Assembly: GCF_021696945.1 (NCBI RefSeq)
Contig: NZ_JACYHE010000067.1
Location: 1 to 33,317, forward strand
Reading direction: 5' to 3'
Length of the DNA stretch: 33,317 nucleotides
From: Streptomyces sp. JJ36
GTDB taxonomy: Bacteria > Actinomycetota > Actinomycetes > Streptomycetales > Streptomycetaceae
In this document: in pieces, positions 1 to 7,746 of the stretch
Position numbering within the stretch: the stretch's first letter is position 1
How the letters are laid out: each line of letters opens with the position of its first letter
Translations under genes and position numbers: made by a program
Notes under the pieces: model-generated
Seen by the model: the letters and a program-made list of their open reading frames with translations, nothing else
Databases searched by the model: none
Told to the model about the DNA's origin: nothing

Positions 1-240
1 CGCCGCGGAGCGGCTGGCCGCGGCCCGGCCCACCGCGGTCCCGGCGCGGGGCACGCCCGCACGACCCGGGCCCAGCACGGCGGGGAGGCCGGGCACGGTG
101 GACCCGGCCCGGTGCGCGGCGGGCCGGAACCGCGGAACCACCGGCTTGCCCGGGCGCCGGACCGACGCCACCCACCGCGCGCCGGCCGCACGGGGCCGTG
201 GTGCCGCGGGCGCGGCGGTGCGCCGGGGCCCGGCGGTCAC
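1..240 (-). CDS. N-terminus of next carotenoid-operon gene (cut by window edge)
   Basis: An open frame of 80 codons starts at a GTG at 240. That GTG overlaps the TGA stop of the Rieske-type gene by 4 nt (GTGA), the same coupling seen at other junctions of this operon. Nearly every codon ends in G or C, as in a real Streptomyces gene. The residues are basic and rich in proline and alanine, with an RRPGKPVVPR stretch followed by LPAVLGPG. The style resembles the leader that precedes the FAD-binding domain of CrtU-type carotenoid desaturase/methyltransferases, which commonly sit in these operons. The FAD motif itself would lie outside the window, so the CrtU identity is only a guess. That a coding region is present is more secure. 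Confidence 0.5.
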   Translation of the reverse strand, partial: MTAGPRRTAAPAAPRPRAAGARWVASVRRPGKPVVPRFRPAAHRAGSTVPGLPAVLGPGRAGVPRAGTAVGRAAASRSAA

Positions 241-1244
241 GGCGCGCCCGGGAAGCGGCCGCGGCTGCGCAGCTCCCAGCGGCGCTCGGCATAGGCCAGG
301 TCGTCACGCCACAGCCGGGCGGCGGCACGGCGCACCAGCGGGCGGAGCAGCGGCGCCGCGGCCCGGGCGGCGGTGAAGCCGGGCCGAGGCGAGGTCGCCA
401 GCACGGCCTCCACCACAGCGGTACGCGGACGTGCCGCGCCCGGCGCGGTCAGCGGCGTGGCGTGGGTCTCGACCACCGAGCCGGCACCCTCACCGTCCAG
501 GATCTCCATCACCACGGTGCGCGGCTCCGGGGCGGTGAACGCGGCCCGCACGGGCACGGCGGCGCGGGAGCCGACGCGGTAGGCCACGTCCACCACGAAG
601 CGGTCCCCGTTCCCGGGACCGGGCTCCTCCCGGACCCGCAACCGGGTGAAGGCGTAAGGGTGGAACCAGGCGCCGTGCCACGGGTCCAGCCGGTTGGCCA
701 CCACGTCCTCCGGCTCGCAGCCGCCGGCCACGGTGGTCACCGCGTCCAGCGTCCGGGCCGCGTCCGGGCGGCGGGGCAGCCGCGGGCGGGGCAGCGGCTC
801 CTCGCCGCCGGCCTCGTCGAGGCGTACCCAGAGCAGCACTCCGTCGTCGTACACGGGCCACGGCTCCCAGCCGGCCGTACCCTCCTCGGTCAGCAGCAGG
901 CCGTGCCAGTGGCAGCGCAGCCCGCCCCGCTCCACGACGCCGTGGCACAGGGGGGCGCCGAGGTGGGGGCAGGCGCCGGGCCCGGCCACCGGGCGCCCGT
1001 CCGGGCGCCGCCACACCACCAGCTCGGCCCCGGCGACCGTCCGCCCGTACGGACGCCCGGGCCGGATCTCGCGGGCAGCGCCGCACACGTACCAGTTGCC
1101 GGAGGGACGGGCGACGGCCCGGGCCAGCGCCTCCTGGATCAGCCGGGGCCGGGCGGCACGCCAGGTGGGCTCCTGGCTGCTCCAGGCGGGCGCGGGGAGC
1201 ATCCGCAGCGGGCCGCGGCGGGCGGCCTCCGCCCCGCGCCTCAC
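237..1244 (-). CDS. Rieske [2Fe-2S] protein of carotenoid operon (DUF5914-like)
   Basis: About 335 aa. The Rieske cluster ligands are visible as C92-x-H94 (CPH) and C111-x-x-H114 (CHWH), so the N-terminal third is a Rieske ferredoxin-like domain. The C-terminal part (about 145-335) is a beta-rich region of the kind carried by Rieske oxygenases and by DUF5914 proteins of Streptomyces carotenoid clusters. I chose the GTG at 1244 because it overlaps the crtB stop (GTGA) and has GGAG 8 nt upstream; an internal ATG at 1202 has no nearby ribosome site. The context suggests an oxidative or electron-transfer step on a carotenoid end group, but the reaction is not known to me. No membrane segment is obvious. 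Confidence 0.82.
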   Translation of the reverse strand: MRRGAEAARRGPLRMLPAPAWSSQEPTWRAARPRLIQEALARAVARPSGNWYVCGAAREIRPGRPYGRTVAGAELVVWRRPDGRPVAGPGACPHLGAPLCHGVVERGGLRCHWHGLLLTEEGTAGWEPWPVYDDGVLLWVRLDEAGGEEPLPRPRLPRRPDAARTLDAVTTVAGGCEPEDVVANRLDPWHGAWFHPYAFTRLRVREEPGPGNGDRFVVDVAYRVGSRAAVPVRAAFTAPEPRTVVMEILDGEGAGSVVETHATPLTAPGAARPRTAVVEAVLATSPRPGFTAARAAAPLLRPLVRRAAARLWRDDLAYAERRWELRSRGRFPGAP

Positions 1245-2317
1245 GGCGCCGACTCCGGCGCTGTGCCGTGGGCGGCGGACTGCGCGTCCCGCGCGCCGGG
1301 CCCCGCGCCGGGCGGGCCGTCCGCGCCGGGCCGGGTGTCCGCCGGGGCGTCCGGTGCCCGGGTGCGGGGCAGATCGCCGGTCAGTGCGCCGCGCAGCCGG
1401 GCACGGGCGAGGCCGCCCAGGCCGCGCAGCACGACCGCGGCCTTCTGCCGGCCGGGCACGACCGCGCGGCGGTGCAGCACGGCGCAGTCGGCGGCCTCGA
1501 TACGGTCGAGGATGGCCTGGTAGCAGTGGTAGGCGGTGCGTACGCACGGCCGGGAGACGGGGTGCAGCATGGGGATGCCGAGGGCGGCGTGCCGGTAGAT
1601 GCCGCGGGTGAAGGCGTTCATGTCCCGGACTGCGGCACGCACCCGCCGGTCCGTACGGCCGGTGCGCCGGCACCACCGCAGCAGCTCCCGGTCCACACCG
1701 TGGGCGGCGAGCCGGTCCTCGGGGAGGTACACGCGGTCGCGGTCCAGGTCCTCCCCGACGTCCCGGAGGAAGTTGGTGAGCTGGAAGGCGATTCCGAGGG
1801 AGGCGGCGTGCGGGGCGGCCTCCTCCCGGGGCACCACGGTGTCCAGCACGGGCAGCACCTGGAGCCCGATCACGGCGGCCGACCCGTGCATGTAGGCGCG
1901 CAGGTCCTCGAAGGTGGGGTAGCGCGTCACCCGCAGGTCCATCCGCATCGACCGCATGAAGTGCGCGAAGTGCTCCGGGTCGATCCGGTAGCGGGCGACG
2001 GTGTCGGCCAGGGCGGCCAGCACCGGGTGGTCGCTGCGGCCGGAGGCCAGCGCCCGGCGGAGCGTCGCCTCCAGGTCGTCGAGGGCGGCGGCACGGCCAC
2101 GCGGGTCCTGCGGGCCGTCCAGGTCGTCGACGATGTCGTCCGCGTGGCGGGCGAAGCCGTAGAGGGCGTGTACGGCGGGGCGCTGGCGCGGCGTGAGCAG
2201 GCGGGTGGCGAGGAAGTACGTCTTGCCGCCCCCGGCGTTGATCCGCCGGCAGCGGGTGTAGGCGGCGCGCAGCGCGGCACCCCGGATGCCGGCGGCATCC
2301 AGTTCCCGTGCGGTCAT
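1241..2317 (-). CDS. crtB: Phytoene synthase
   Basis: A 358-aa squalene/phytoene synthase family protein that condenses two geranylgeranyl diphosphates to phytoene. The two Mg2+-diphosphate-binding aspartate motifs are clear: ADDIVDDLDG in the first third and NFLRDVGEDLDRDR in the second half, followed by the usual VYLPEDRL. The length is slightly above the usual 300-340 aa because of a proline-rich, probably disordered C-terminal tail of about 50 residues. The ATG at 2317 overlaps the crtI stop (ATGA), so the two are translationally coupled. The product feeds the CrtI desaturase encoded just upstream. The GGPP substrate must come from a crtE outside the window. Confidence 0.95.
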   Translation of the reverse strand: MTARELDAAGIRGAALRAAYTRCRRINAGGGKTYFLATRLLTPRQRPAVHALYGFARHADDIVDDLDGPQDPRGRAAALDDLEATLRRALASGRSDHPVLAALADTVARYRIDPEHFAHFMRSMRMDLRVTRYPTFEDLRAYMHGSAAVIGLQVLPVLDTVVPREEAAPHAASLGIAFQLTNFLRDVGEDLDRDRVYLPEDRLAAHGVDRELLRWCRRTGRTDRRVRAAVRDMNAFTRGIYRHAALGIPMLHPVSRPCVRTAYHCYQAILDRIEAADCAVLHRRAVVPGRQKAAVVLRGLGGLARARLRGALTGDLPRTRAPDAPADTRPGADGPPGAGPGARDAQSAAHGTAPESAP

Positions 2318-4071
2318 CCGGGCACCTGCCCGCGGTGACCGGCCGGGGGCACGCCGGTGGCCCGCTTCCCCGCGGAGGAGGCCGGGCCGGAAGGGGTCTG
2401 CCCGGCCGGGCCGGGAGACGCCTGGCCGGAAGAGGGCGCAACGGAAAGCGCCCGCCCGGAGGCCCCCTGCTCCTCGGAGGGGAAAGGCGTGGACGGCACC
2501 GGGCCGGCGGGGGTTGCAGGCCGGGTCCGCGTGCCGGGTGCGGCGGCCCGTCGGCGGCCCGTGCCGCGGGCAGGGTGGCGGCCCGGGACTGCGCCGAGCA
2601 GCCGGGCGGCGGCGAGCTTTCCCGAGATCAGCACCGTGGGCACCCCGACGCCGGGGGTGGTGCCGCACCCGGCCAGCACCACGTTGGCCCAGCCGGAGGG
2701 CACGCTGCGGGGCCGGAACGGACCGGTCTGCGCGAGGCTGTGCGCGGCCGAGAAGGGGGTACCGGCGGCCAGCCCCTGCCGGGCCCAGTCGGCGGGCGTG
2801 ACCAGCCGCTCCAGCTCGGTCTCCGCCGGGTCGCCGAGCCCGGTCAGACCGCGCCGCCGCAACTCCGTCACCAGCGCGTCCCGGTACCGGGGGCCGGTGT
2901 GCGTCCAGTCCCGCGGCCCCACGGCAAGATTGGGGCAGGGCGCCAGCACGTAGTGCAGGTGCCGGCCGGGCGGCGCCAGCGACGGATCGGTGGCGGTGGG
3001 GCGGGTGACCAGCAGCGAGGGGTCGCTCATCACCTCTCCGGTGGTCGTGAGCTCCCGGAACGTGCGCCGCCAGGCCGCACCGAAGAAGAGGGTGTGATGG
3101 GCGAGTTCCGGCCAGGTCCGGGACCCGCCCAGGTGCAGGACAACCGCCGAGGGCGCGTAGCGCAGCGGCAGCGGGCGGCGGGGGGCGCCACCCAGCAGCC
3201 GGTGGGCGACCGGCAGGTCGCAGGTGAGCACGACGGCGTCGCAGGGGATGCGGGCGCCCTGCGCCGTACGGACCGCGACCGCGCGCTCCCCGCGCCGCTC
3301 CAGCTCGGTGACCGCCTCGCCGTAGACGAAGCGGGCCCCGGCGCCCGCTGCGGCCCGGGCCATGGCGCGGGGTACGGCGTGCAGGCCGCCGCGCGGGAAG
3401 TGGACGCCGGCGACCGTGTCCATGTAGGCGATCACGGCGTAGGCGGCGGCCGCCCGGTGCGGCGGCACCCCGGCGTACAGCGACTGGAAGGTGAAGACCC
3501 GGCGCAGCCGCTCGTCCCGGAGGAAACGGGCGACGCGCCCGTGCCAGCTCCGGAACCCGCCGAGCGCGGCGAGCCGGGCCAGGTCGGGAACGAGCAGGCC
3601 GAGCGGCGAGTCGAGGTGCGCATCGATGAAACTGCGCATCTGCACCCGGTGGAGTTCCCGGAGCCAGCGTCGCAGCCGGCGGTAGCCCGCGGCGTCGGCC
3701 GGGCCGGCGAAGCGGCGGATCTCCTCCTCCATGGCCTCGGCGCCGGTGTGCACGTCGAGGCGGGAGCCGTCGGCGAAACGAGCCCGGTACGCCGGCTCCA
3801 GCCGGGTCAGCTCCACCCGGTCGGCGAGGCGCTCGCCGACGGCGGCCAGCGCCTCGTCGACCAGGTGCGGCAAAGTGAGCACGGTGGGGCCGGTGTCCAG
3901 GCGGTACCCGGCCGCCTCCGTACGGCCTGCCCGGCCGCCCGGCCCGTCCTCGCGTTCCACGAGCGTCACCGAGCGGCCCGCCCCCAGCAGGTGCAGGGCG
4001 GCGGAGAGGCCGGAGAGCCCCGCGCCGACGACCACGATGTGGTCCCCCCGCCCCGCGTCCGCACCGCTCAC
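2314..4071 (-). CDS. crtI: Phytoene desaturase with long C-terminal tail
   Basis: A 585-aa FAD-dependent phytoene desaturase/isomerase. The N-terminus has the dinucleotide-binding motif VVVGAGLSGLSAALHL, followed by E-rich GGRAGR and RLDTGPTVLTLPHL typical of CrtI. The C-terminal flavin motif ends in AGCGTTPGVGVPTVLISGKLAA at about residue 490. After this a family member normally stops, but here about 92 extra Pro/Gly/Ser/Ala-rich residues follow up to the overlap with crtB. The start is a GTG at 4071 preceded by a GGGAGCGG ribosome site, 23 nt after the small gene upstream. Function: stepwise desaturation of phytoene toward lycopene at the membrane. The family call is secure; the tail is unusual and unexplained. 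Confidence 0.95.
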   Translation of the reverse strand: MSGADAGRGDHIVVVGAGLSGLSAALHLLGAGRSVTLVEREDGPGGRAGRTEAAGYRLDTGPTVLTLPHLVDEALAAVGERLADRVELTRLEPAYRARFADGSRLDVHTGAEAMEEEIRRFAGPADAAGYRRLRRWLRELHRVQMRSFIDAHLDSPLGLLVPDLARLAALGGFRSWHGRVARFLRDERLRRVFTFQSLYAGVPPHRAAAAYAVIAYMDTVAGVHFPRGGLHAVPRAMARAAAGAGARFVYGEAVTELERRGERAVAVRTAQGARIPCDAVVLTCDLPVAHRLLGGAPRRPLPLRYAPSAVVLHLGGSRTWPELAHHTLFFGAAWRRTFRELTTTGEVMSDPSLLVTRPTATDPSLAPPGRHLHYVLAPCPNLAVGPRDWTHTGPRYRDALVTELRRRGLTGLGDPAETELERLVTPADWARQGLAAGTPFSAAHSLAQTGPFRPRSVPSGWANVVLAGCGTTPGVGVPTVLISGKLAAARLLGAVPGRHPARGTGRRRAAAPGTRTRPATPAGPVPSTPFPSEEQGASGRALSVAPSSGQASPGPAGQTPSGPASSAGKRATGVPPAGHRGQVPG

Positions 4072-4094
4072 GCCCGCTCCCGTCGCTGCGTTGC

Positions 4095-4331
4095 TCAGAA
4101 CGGCTCGGAGTCGGCGGCTCGCTCGTACTGGCTCAGCGCGAGCCCGAGGCCGAAGAAGGTGGGCGCCCACTCCCCCACGAAGATGCCCCAGCGGTCGGCG
4201 CGGGCGATATCCGCGTGCTCGACCTTGTTCGACGCCGCCCAGGCCCAGACGGCGCCCGCGATGGAGACGAACGCGGCGGCGTAGGCGTGCTCGCTCCGCA
4301 CCCCCACTTCGTGCAGCTTCTTGACGATCAT
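4095..4331 (-). CDS. Small two-helix membrane protein upstream of crtI
   Basis: 78 aa. AAGGAG lies 8 nt before the ATG at 4331. An upstream in-frame GTG includes that Shine-Dalgarno sequence and was not used. Two hydrophobic segments are visible, at about residues 18-35 and 49-66, separated by a polar loop (NKVEHADIARADRWG). There is no signal-peptidase site and no known catalytic motif. It is the first gene of the carotenoid transcription unit, 23 nt before crtI, and occupies the place where crtE often sits. I recall similar short proteins in streptomycetes but know of no assigned function. A scaffold or membrane partner for carotenoid enzymes is possible but only inferred from position. Confidence 0.8.
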   Translation of the reverse strand: MIVKKLHEVGVRSEHAYAAAFVSIAGAVWAWAASNKVEHADIARADRWGIFVGEWAPTFFGLGLALSQYERAADSEPF

Positions 4332-4397
4332 GGCACAAGGCTCCTTCACACCCGGGGACAGCGTGGGTCATCGTGGAGCGAAATAGCACATATCGGG

Positions 4398-4411
4398 CAC
4401 GTCTAAACGTG
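4398..4411. promoter_or_regulatory. Inverted repeat upstream of carotenoid operon (candidate operator)
   Basis: CACGT-CTAA-ACGTG is a perfect 5-bp inverted repeat with a 4-bp centre, 67 nt upstream of the first gene of the carotenoid unit. The surrounding 60 bp is clearly AT-richer than the rest of the window, as a promoter would be. Streptomyces carotenoid operons are often controlled by light through LitR (MerR family) and an ECF sigma factor. I do not claim this matches their known sites. Confidence 0.35.
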
Positions 4412-4473
4412 AAGTCCGCGAGTGTCACCGCGTTGCGAGACACGGCACCCGTGCGCACGGCCGGGCCGGGGCG

Positions 4474-4501
4474 GCGGGGTGAGGCCGAGCGAGGCCCCCG
4501 C
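4474..4501 (-). terminator. Possible terminator after marC
   Basis: GCGGGG at 4474-4479 can pair with CCCCGC at 4496-4501 around a 16-nt GC-rich loop, starting 6 nt past the marC stop on the minus strand. There is no U-tract, as is common in Streptomyces. Confidence 0.4.
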
Positions 4502-4506
4502 TTTCC

Positions 4507-5109
4507 TCAGCCCTGGATGAAGCGGGTGACGCCGTTCGCGATCTGCTGGACCGCGATCGCGGAGAGCAGCATCCCCGACAGCCTCGTCACCAGCACCACG
4601 CCGCCGTCCTTGATCACCCGAATGACGAACAGCGAGTAGCGCATCACCAGCCACAGCACCACATGGATGGCCACGATCGCCGTCCACACCGCGACCTGGC
4701 CGCCCCAGCCGTCCGCCCGCTGCACGGCCAGGATGACCGACACGATCGCGCCCGGACCCGCCAGCAGCGGCATGCCGAGCGGCACCAGCGCGGCGTTGAC
4801 GTCCTTGCTCTGGGACGGCTCCTCGGTCTTGCCGGTGAGCAGGTCCAGGGCCACCAGAAGCAGAAGCAGGCCGCCGGCCACCATCAGCGCCGGCACGGAG
4901 ACGTGCAGGTAGTCGAGGATCTGCCGGCCGCAGAGCCCGAACACGGTGATCACGCCGAAGGCGACCGCCGTGGCCTGGAACGCCATCCTGCGCTGCACCT
5001 TGACCGGGCGGCCGGAGGTGAGCGCGAGGAAGACCGGTGTGATGCCCGGTGGGTCCATGATCACGAACAGGGTGACGAAGACGGAGCCGAAGAGGGCGAT
5101 GTCGAACAC
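4507..5109 (-). CDS. MarC family integral membrane protein
   Basis: 200 aa, with about six hydrophobic segments spread over the whole chain. The first segment begins at residue 4 (IALFGSVFVTLFVIMDPPG), with the MDPPG motif characteristic of MarC/UPF0056. A second family-type motif, PLGMPLLAGPGAI, lies in the middle. MarC proteins were once linked to multiple antibiotic resistance, but that link was withdrawn and the substrate is unknown. I chose the GTG at 5109 with GAGG 9 nt upstream because the membrane domain starts immediately after it. It lies between the carotenoid operon and a long non-coding stretch, and no functional partner is evident. Confidence 0.9.
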   Translation of the reverse strand: MFDIALFGSVFVTLFVIMDPPGITPVFLALTSGRPVKVQRRMAFQATAVAFGVITVFGLCGRQILDYLHVSVPALMVAGGLLLLLVALDLLTGKTEEPSQSKDVNAALVPLGMPLLAGPGAIVSVILAVQRADGWGGQVAVWTAIVAIHVVLWLVMRYSLFVIRVIKDGGVVLVTRLSGMLLSAIAVQQIANGVTRFIQG

Positions 5110-5911
5110 AGGGGTACCTCGCAGGGGCGGTGAACGATGGGTTCTCGGGTGCTGACGGGTGTGCGGCCGAAGGCCCCGCCGGGGGCCCGGGCGCTGGAAG
5201 CGCCGGGCCCGGTCATCCGGCCGGCCCGGCGGGGCTGCCGGACCAGCCCGCCGCGGCCCCGGCCCCGGAAGGCGGGGTCGCCGGCCTGAGCCGGAGCCCG
5301 CGCTCCGACCCGGACGCCGGCGGTGGCCGGGGCCCGGAGCCGCGCAGGACCGCACCGAGCCGGTTCCGGCCTCGCCCAGCGCGCGGGCCCGGCACGGCAG
5401 GTCGAAGACCCGGGACCGCGCGGCGGGACCCCGGGGTCGGTGCCCGGCCGGGCCGACCGGTCCGGGGCCGCCGCCGCGCCGCGGAGCGCCACCCGGACCG
5501 GAGCCCGGCCGACCGAGGGCAGCACGGGCCGCGCGCAGCGACGCGGAGCACAGCCCGGCCGGTCCGGGAAGGCGGGGGGCGCGCCCCCCGCGTCATGGCC
5601 GCGGGCCGAAGCCCGGGCTCACTCCGGCCGGCGCCGGGCGGCCCCCGCCCTCACCGGGCAGCCGGGCCGCGGCGCCGCAACCGCGCCGCCGGGCGCCGCC
5701 GCACGGCCGGGCCGTACGGCCGCGCACCAAGTGTGTGGCGCCCGCAGGCGCACGGCGGAACCGCCGTCATGCGAGGGGGCCGCGCGGGGCCGCACACAGG
5801 TGCGGGAGACCCTCGGAGCCGCAGCCAGGGGGCGGAACGCGGTCCGGCGCCCGTCGGCTCGCTGCCCGTGGCGGCCCCGGCACCGGAGCGCAGGGGCGCG
5901 GCCGGGGACGG
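5110..5911. other. 802-nt stretch without a convincing gene; contains a 20-bp palindrome
   Basis: All six frames are open over long runs, but the translations are Arg/Gly/Pro/Ala-rich on every frame, which is what very GC-rich non-coding DNA gives. I see no recognisable domain and no start with a good ribosome site. A perfect 20-bp palindrome (GCGGGGGGCG then its complement) sits at 5572-5591. A degraded gene or an insertion scar is possible. Confidence 0.6.
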
Positions 5912-6757
5912 TCAGCCGGTGAGCGGGCCGGCGCCTGACGCGCGGGCGGCGATCTCGGCGTAGACGTCCGGGTGGGTGGTGTGCTCGCCGAGCACGCAGG
6001 TCTTGCGGCTGCCGTGGTAGTCGCTGGACCCGGTGGCCAGCAGCCCCAGCTCGGCGGCGACGCCGTGCAGCTTCTTCCGGGTGTCCGGGTCGTGGTCCAT
6101 GTGGTCGGCCTCGAGGCCGTCGAGCCCGGCGGCGGCCAGTTCGGCGATGGCGGACTCCGGCAGGCACGCGCCGCGCTTGACGGCCAGCGGGTGCGCGAAG
6201 ACCGCGACGCCCCCGGCGCCCTTGATCAGCCGGACCGCCTCGAACGGGTCCAGCTCGTGCTTGTCGACGTACGCCCGGCCGTCGTTGGCGATCCACTCGG
6301 AGGTGAAGGCGTCGGAGACGCTCTCGACGACACCCAGCTCCACCATCGCGCTGGCGATGTGCGGCCGTCCGACCGCGCCGTCCCCGGCGATCCCGGCGAC
6401 CTGCTCCCAGGTGACCGGGACGCCCAGCTCGTTGAGCTTCCGGATCATCCCGCGGGCCCGCGGCTCCCGGTCGTCGCGCACCAGTTCGCGCTCGCGGGCG
6501 AGCTCGGGCTCCTCCGGGTCGAACAGGTACGCCAGCATGTGCAGCGGGATGCCGTTCAGGCGGCAGGACAGCTCGGCGCCGGTCACCAGGGTCAGCCCGG
6601 ACGGCAGCGCCCGGACGGCCTCCTCGTGTCCCGCCACGGTGTCGTGGTCGGTGAGGGCGACGACGTCCAGCCCCGCGGCCGCGGCGTTGCGCACCAGCTC
6701 GGCGGGGGTGTCGGTGCCGTCCGAAGCGGTGGAGTGGGTGTGCAGGTCGATGCGCAC
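5912..6757 (-). CDS. PHP-domain phosphoesterase (RNase AM / YciV type)
   Basis: 281 aa. The PHP signature begins at the start codon: RIDLHTHSTASDGT (HxH), then VALTDHDTVAG. Further metal ligands appear in GRPHIA, VFAHP, GLEADH and GSSDYHG. This is the full set for a trinuclear metal PHP phosphoesterase. The closest characterised relatives act on short RNA, on pAp or on 5' ends (RNase AM, YciV). The GTG at 6757 puts the first His motif at residues 5-7, normal for the family. It lies ahead of DUF6758 in the coordinates; both are on the minus strand with a 150-nt gap, so co-transcription is possible. Cytoplasmic. Confidence 0.9.
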   Translation of the reverse strand: MRIDLHTHSTASDGTDTPAELVRNAAAAGLDVVALTDHDTVAGHEEAVRALPSGLTLVTGAELSCRLNGIPLHMLAYLFDPEEPELARERELVRDDREPRARGMIRKLNELGVPVTWEQVAGIAGDGAVGRPHIASAMVELGVVESVSDAFTSEWIANDGRAYVDKHELDPFEAVRLIKGAGGVAVFAHPLAVKRGACLPESAIAELAAAGLDGLEADHMDHDPDTRKKLHGVAAELGLLATGSSDYHGSRKTCVLGEHTTHPDVYAEIAARASGAGPLTG

Positions 6758-6907
6758 GGGGCGGGGCTCCCACGTCGGACGGAGGAAACGGGCGTGCCCC
6801 ACTCTACCCGGGACCCGGCACCGCTCCGGCCCGGGGCCGCGAGGCCCGGGAAGCCCCCGGGGCTCCCCGGAGCGCGGGTCGCGCACGCCTCGGCACGCGT
6901 CGGCGCC

Positions 6908-7546
6908 TCAGTCCAGGATGCGCGGCGACAACGCCCCTATGGGCACCAGGTCCACCTCCGCGCCGGCGTCCCGCAGATCGGTGAGGACCAGTTCGTCGTA
7001 CATCAGCAGGGCGGACTCCTCGGGCCACACGACGGCCCACAGCCACAGCCCGCGCGCCTCACCCGCGAAGACGGCGCGGTCGGGAGGGGTGTTCTCGACC
7101 AGCCAGAGAGGGGTGGGACGCCCGGCGGCCAGCACCTTCCCGTCGGCGGGCTTGTCGACCCGCAGGTACTCCCCCGGATCCGGCCCCTCGATGCCGGCGT
7201 AGCGGGCGCCGAGCCCGACGCCCAGCTCCTCGGCGACCAGGATCAGCTCGCCGGGGCCGCCGAGCGGGGCGGGCCCGGAGCAGGCGACGGCGGTGGCGCG
7301 GCCGCCGCTGCGGTCGTCGCCGGCGCAGGCGACACCGGTGAACAGCCAGCCGACGGGCAGGGGCCAGGGCATCCAGACGGGCACCCGGGTGCGGCCGACC
7401 ACGACCGCCAGCGCCTCCACACTCGGTGGCACGACGGGCTGCAGCGGATGCACCGTGCCGTGCAGGTCGCACTGCCAGGTGTCGGCGAAGAGCCCGGGCG
7501 CGCGGACCCGGCCACCGCACTTCGGGCAACTGGGTTCGCCCCTCAT
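6908..7546 (-). CDS. DUF6758-type zinc-ribbon protein, function unknown
   Basis: 212 aa. The N-terminus carries C7-x2-C10 (CPKC) and C26-x2-H29 (CDLH), a likely zinc ribbon. The rest is a mixed alpha/beta domain without a membrane segment. The family is widespread in actinobacteria next to the PHP protein and is known only as a domain of unknown function. I placed the start at the ATG at 7546, since family members begin MRGEPSCPKCGG; an upstream in-frame start at 7567 cannot be excluded because neither has a strong ribosome site. The conserved pairing with a PHP phosphoesterase hints at a shared nucleic-acid or nucleotide role, which is inference. Confidence 0.82.
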   Translation of the reverse strand: MRGEPSCPKCGGRVRAPGLFADTWQCDLHGTVHPLQPVVPPSVEALAVVVGRTRVPVWMPWPLPVGWLFTGVACAGDDRSGGRATAVACSGPAPLGGPGELILVAEELGVGLGARYAGIEGPDPGEYLRVDKPADGKVLAAGRPTPLWLVENTPPDRAVFAGEARGLWLWAVVWPEESALLMYDELVLTDLRDAGAEVDLVPIGALSPRILD

Positions 7547-7746
7547 GCTGACCCACGGTCCTACCACGCCGCCGCCGCGTCAAGGACGATCACCCGCCCG
7601 GAGACCGCTGTGTCGTACACGGTCGCCGAGCGGCCGCACACCGCCTGGACGCCCGCCGTACGCCGTGCGTAACCCCGGGGCCCCCGGGTGCCCCACGGTC
7701 CGCACCGGCTGGCACAGCGACGGCGGCCCGGCCCCGGGCCGGGCGC

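Noticed and set aside
237..2441. A 734-aa fusion of phytoene synthase and Rieske protein
   Set aside because: CrtB motifs lie in another frame that ends at 1241. The Rieske frame is simply open upstream of its real start at 1244.
2308..4284. 658-codon plus-strand frame over crtI
   Set aside because: Antisense to an unambiguous phytoene desaturase; no motif.
5130..5963. Long frames in the 5.1-5.9 kb gap
   Set aside because: They are open on both strands at once, rich in Arg/Gly/Pro, with no good ribosome site or domain. Extreme GC content explains the lack of stops.
5972..7672. 566-codon plus-strand frame over the PHP and DUF6758 genes
   Set aside because: The antisense frame of two recognised genes. 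Its composition (Gly, Val, Gln, His, Asp) is typical of the reverse complement of GC-rich coding DNA.
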